The position numbers and the translations under genes were made by a program. From Holacanthus passer (lineage: Eukaryota; Chordata; Actinopteri; Pomacanthidae): a stretch of 64,000 bases of DNA. The notes under the pieces are model-generated. The model searched no databases. It saw only the letters and a list, made by a program, of their open reading frames with translations, and was not told the DNA's origin. The stretch is taken from positions 248,001 to 312,000 of the forward strand of contig JAFREQ010000183.1 in assembly GCA_025331565.1 (NCBI GenBank), given 5' to 3'. This document shows, in pieces, positions 39,401 through 45,400 of the stretch. Position 1 is the stretch's first letter. Every line of letters begins with the position of its first letter.

Positions 39401-42400
39401 TGATTAGATCTGCTGTTTGCCTCCAGCCATCAAATCATTAATGATTAGAGGGTCTGCCTGATGGATATATTATATCACTAATGTTTGTGATGGTGTATTA
39501 TTGACTATAGTATTGATAACATGTGTGCTGTTCTCTACCCTCAGGGCCACCCGGGTCTTATTGGTCTTATTGGACCCCCAGGTGAACAGGGAGAAAAGGG
39601 TGACAGGGGTCTTCCTGGTCCTGCAGGATCACCTGGTTCCAAAGGAGACAATGTAAGTAAACAACACTGTGCTGAAGTCACATTAAAAGGCCTTTGTTGG
39701 CTTTTTATGTAGTGACCAGTGTGAGTATCCCTCATGCTGGTCAATACTGTTGCATCAGGAATGAACAGTTATGGATTCACACTCTCTTTTTTCCCCCTCA
39801 GGGCATTGCTGGTCCTTCAGGTCCACTTGGTCCCCTCGGTCCCCCTGGATTACCTGTAAGACTACGCTCATCTTATTGTCACACCACAGCATGTGTGAAA
39901 CTGAATAGCTGTCATGTCTGAGCCAGTATTGATTATTTGATCATCTTTGTGTCCTCAGGGTCCTCCTGGTCCCAAAGGAGCTAAAGGGTCAGCGGTAAGT
40001 GTTTTTCTGAAAGCTGCTCCATTTAAAAGACTAACAAGCATTTATTGTGACACTCATAAGATTTTAGCCTTTTATGAAGTATTTCTTTCATTTGTCCTGC
40101 TCAGGGTCAAACTGGACCAAAGGGAGAGACTGGTACACCTGGACCTCCCGGCCCTCCTGTAAGTAAATCCACCAGACTTTTTAATTGCAGTATATCATCA
40201 TTTTTATCTTATCCTCAGCATGAGTCATTATCTCTTTTGTGTTATGCACATTTGCATAATCTCCATCCTTATCTCTGACTGGCATTTGTCGCTCCTCCTT
40301 TCATCTCTACATAACAGGGACCTCCCGGCGACGTTATCCACCCGCTCCCCATCCAGGCTCCCATTAAGGGCCGATCTCGCAGGAACATCGACGCCAGCCA
40401 GATGGTGGACGACGCGGCCGCGGATGCCAACTACAAGGACTACGACGATGGCATGGAGGAAATCTTTGGCTCTCTCAACTCCCTCAAGCTGGAGATCGAG
40501 CAGATGAAGCACCCACTGGGCACACAGGGCAACCCCGCCCGTACCTGCAAAGACCTGCAGCTCTGCCACCCTGATTTCCCCGATGGTTAGTACACTCCAT
40601 CTGAAATGAGGCCTTTGTCTAATCCTTTCTCTCAGCAGTTTTTAATTTCTGCACTCAAATGGCCGTTATCATGAAGCAGCTGTGTAGAAATGGTTTGTGG
40701 CTGCTGCAATCATGTGACACACACACTGCAAATAGTAGTGGTTAGAAGGTCAGAGAAACTGTTCAGTACACAGTATCAGGCTGGTAAATACTTATAACAG
40801 AATAGAATTTTTAATGATTAATAGATTAGATTTGTCAATATTATTTCCCTTATGTGATAGTAAATTTTATATATCTTTGGATTTGAATGTGTTGTTTTAT
40901 AGACCAAATGATTAATTGATTAATTCAACCCAAGTCAAAGTCAAGACAAAGTGTTTATAGTCATACATTAAAAAATGTTCAAAACAAGTTTTTCTGTACA
41001 ATGAAATTCTTCCTTCGACTCTAAATACTGTTTTAACAAGGGAACACAAGGTATAACAACTATAAAATACAAGAATATAAATCAATAAAATGTCACAAGA
41101 AAAAGAAAAACATCAAATGTATCTATAACAAAAATAAACATTAGCTGCAGCCCTAGAATCAATCATCAATATCATTAAACACTGTATTTTGGATATTTCA
41201 GCAACTAATCTGTCAAAGCTGACGTCTACAAATGTTTAAATCTGGACTAGTTAATACAAGTTTTACCATTTCTGTGTAATGTTCCAACAAACAGCAGGAA
41301 TCACAAGATGGATGTTTGTTAAAATATCTCAGCAACAACAATTATGGATGTGGTGTTTCACAAGATAAGTAATACTTATCATCACAGTTTGGTGACTATT
41401 TCCCTGTATAGCAATCCAAATATGATCGAGGCAGTTAGATAGTGCAGACATAGAGGATCCTTTTAGCACAGGCCATAATGTCAGACATCGCCTCAACCTT
41501 AAGGAGTCAAGCGTAGACTTCAGATCATATATCCTGCTCTATAATTGCTCTCTCTGTATTTCCTCCCTTTTTTCCGTTTCTCCAGGTGAGTACTGGATTG
41601 ATCCAAACCAGGGCTGCTCTCGGGACTCCTTCAAGGTTTACTGCAACTTCACAGCGGGAGGAGAGAGCTGCATTTTCCCAGATAAGAAGTCTGAAGGGGT
41701 AAGTCTGCCCACGTGCTCACAAACACACACACACACACACAATATACACGCAATGCACAGTCAGGTTGAGGATACAGTTAGCAGAAAGGTTGTGAATAGC
41801 AAGATGATGTGGTCTGAAAAAGAAAAGAAACTATTTTCAGCCTCCAGTTTGTGATGTGAGTGACAGTAAAGTAAGCTCAATACTCCGGATAAATTAATCT
41901 TTTTCCCTCACATCTGGGACAAACAGCCGCTCGTACTATATAAATAGCCCGAACATCTCAAGACAGCGCTCGTTGCACCAGTTGAGCTATTGTACTTTTT
42001 ACCATATAATTAGCCTCTGTGAGATTACCTGCTGTGTTGGTACCAAGTAGATCTGGGAGATGCCTCAACAGGACAACACTGCGTTTCCCATGAGGGCCGA
42101 AGTTATTATACAATCATGCTAAATCTCAGTTTAGTTCTCACAGTTGGTGACTGCAAACGTTCGCTCTAACTCGTCTATATTGTTTGAGTGCCATTTTTGG
42201 GTGGAATGCCATTAAGGACTTTATCACCTGTAAAGCTTTTGGCAGGTGACAGGCACACTGAGAAGATTTTTGCTTCATTATGCATGAGAGTGGAGAGGAG
42301 AGGAGAGCAGCAGAGTGGTGAAACATTGGGAACACTGTCTTTGACAAGTCGGGGGTTGTGTGATAGCACTGAGCTACAGCCATTTTAATGATCCCACTCA

Positions 42401-45400
42401 CCAGGCCTCAGAGGAGCAGGAGTTTGCTTAAGCTTAGAATAATGAAGCAGACTTTTTATAGCGTGCTGGTTGATGGGCTGCTCTCATTTGTGTCGGGGGT
42501 GAAAAGAAAAGCCTGCGCTGTCAGTCTTTGCATAGAGACTGCAAACACTCCCACGTGCGTTTAGATTGGCATGGTTATTATAGGAGCGCAGTTATACTGT
42601 CCACGTGCTGTGCAGAGTCAGTCACAAAGCCAGACACGCCATCACGGATTCTAGAAAAAAAGTCACAGCAAGGATACGTATTTCCTCCTCTGCCCAGTCC
42701 CCTCCAGTGAAAACCGCTGAAGGTCACCTTCAAGGCAGCATGGGTCTAATGTATGCCATCTCGCAGCGATAAGCCATCTCCAGCTCATCCTTCATTAACG
42801 CATTAAGCTATTGATGACAGTTCCATATCAAACCCTGCTATCTAATTATGGAGAAATTCATCATTGTCATAGCTGAGATCATTAGAGCTGTGCCCTGTTG
42901 GCCAATTCACAGTTTTTAATGGCATAACAAAATCAGTGCACCACGGCTGCACAGCACTAACACTGAACAGCAGGGATAGAGGCCGCAGTATACGAGCTCC
43001 TTGCAGGCGATCATTTCTTAATTAATCACTGTGTACTCATGAATTTTTCAGCAGCAATTAGCTGCCAGCTACAGTTTGTACTGTACAAAATGCCATAATG
43101 GCTTACTAAAATTTTCTGCCCTGGACCTTGTTGGTCTGGTTGATCTCACCGAATGCTGTTTCAGGTCTGGAAGACTCCTCAGAGGACAAACAGAAGGAGA
43201 AAGAAGGGAGAAAAAAAAGCAGAGAGTGGATGTGTTTCTCAGATCTGTTTCTTTTCTTTAACACTGTTTTTTCCTCCTCCTCCTCCTCCTCTGCCTCTCT
43301 GTCGATCCATGCCCCCAGGCTAGGCTCACATCCTGGGTAAAGGAGAATCCCGGCTCCTGGTTCAGTGAATTCAAACGTGGTAAACTGGTAAGCCAGACTC
43401 CCGACTTTCCAAGTCCTTTTCCCTTCCCTGAATGCCTCTTATATTTTACAGAGCAAAATGGCAAAATGGCCCAAAGACTCGCCAGGCACATGGTATAGTC
43501 ACTACAAGAGAGGTTCCCTGGTAAGTGGCCCTGCCTGCGGTCCCAGAGTCCTGGCTGAGGCCTGGACTCTGTGTGCCTGAGGCTCTGCATGGTTCTGGTT
43601 CTGACCTACAAAGTATGTATGTATGTGCACTGGCACTTTGCTTGTTGGTTGTTACATTATTGTGGTGCATGATAAAGCACAAGCTGCACTCACCTTCAGT
43701 CCAGCAACAGCCCAGATTCCAAAAAGGTTGGAACGCTCTGTAAAACAGAAATAAAACAGAATGTGATCATTCGCTAATCCTGTTTGACTCAATTAAAAAC
43801 AGTACAAAGACAATATATTTAATGTTTGACCACATCAACTTCATTGATTTTTGTAAATACATGATTATTCTGAATTTGATGGCAGCAACATGTTTCAAAC
43901 AAGTTGGGACAGGAGCAACAAAAGACTGTGAAAGTTGTGGACTGATTGAAAACACCTGTTTGGATCCTTCCACAGGTAAACAGGTTCATTGGTAACAGGT
44001 GATAGGATCATGATTGGGTATGAAAGGTTCATCCTGGAAAGACTCAGTCGTTCACAAGCGAGGATGGAGAGAGGTTCAACACTTTGCCAAACACATGATT
44101 GTATAAAAGATATTACTGTGGGCTCAGGAACATTTTGTGGCAGTAAACACAGTTTGTCTGCAAATGATTGCATTCTGTTATTTACATTTTACGCAGCGTC
44201 CCAACTTTTTTGGAATCGGGGTTGTAGGTGATGCTCTTAGAAGGAAATGGAGGAGAGGTTTATGGCAAGAGTTGCAATATATTTGGCATTTAATGGAAGG
44301 CAGAAAACAACATACTGCTGTTTCACCGTTTAAATTCTTGGCTGTATTTCCACTCTGCCACATCTCTGCTACATTAAGAGAGCATCTCCTCAGAGTGACT
44401 GTGTGCTTTGACACTCCAATGACTCAAGAAGCAACAGCATACCCATACATAGCTGATTTAATAGTGTGGACAAAAACACCTGAGAGTGGATACATCACTT
44501 TACATTTTTTTTCTATATACATTACATTTTAGTAGTAGATCTCAACAATTTCCTGGCTCAGCAGGTCATCCATCCTTCACAGGGAGGGGGGGAAATAAGT
44601 GTCATTTCCTCTCTGCTGCAGCCATTCAGCTGCACTCACATTCCCAGTGTCTCCCTTAAACACTACTTAGATCCAGTGGAGTGGTTCTGAGTCAAACAGG
44701 TCAGGCACTCAGTCACCACCCAGGGGCTTCTGGGTACTCAGTCACTGTTGACTTGCGGCTGTGATGATAAAGAGGTAATGTTTCTCTGGCGATGTTGGGC
44801 TGGATCCACACGCTGCGCGGGGCCGGGGGAGGACGGGGGTGAAGAGTGGTGGTGCAAATGAGAAAAGCATGGGACTGTCCAGCCACTCTGAGGGTGAAAA
44901 CACCACCACGGTTTTCACTTGGAGCCACGGCGCCGACACTCACAGATGTATTGCAGATTAAAGACTTTGTTGTTTATATCGTGTGATTAATTAGCTAATT
45001 AAAGCAATCATTGGCACTAAACTGTTGCACAAATAGACGGAGAAGATGATCAGCTCTCTCTGTTAATGTCAAATTTGAGTGTCGGTGCTCTGGGTTTGTA
45101 TATGCATGTGTGTTTTGTGTGTGTGTGTGAGCTTATGTGCAAGAACAAGTCGAGAAAGAACACGTCCAGACTCACAGACGGTGTGCTGCTCTGGCTGCAT
45201 GGCACGGATGCTGCATGCGCTCTACTCTCAGTAAGTCCTGTTTGTCTGAAAGACGACGCGATCATGTGGATCTAATGGATTCCTGATGGTTGGTATGCAG
45301 AGAGTCACTTACGGACACTAAACTGAACCGTGACTGGTTCCAAACCTGCTGTTTTGTCAGTCAGGATTACAAAGCGTTATAATCAGCTTAATGGGATACA

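Noticed and set aside
44713..44943. Open frames in intron 64 near a GC-rich patch
   Set aside because: They lie inside an intron, have no recognised protein family, and the GC patch is short.
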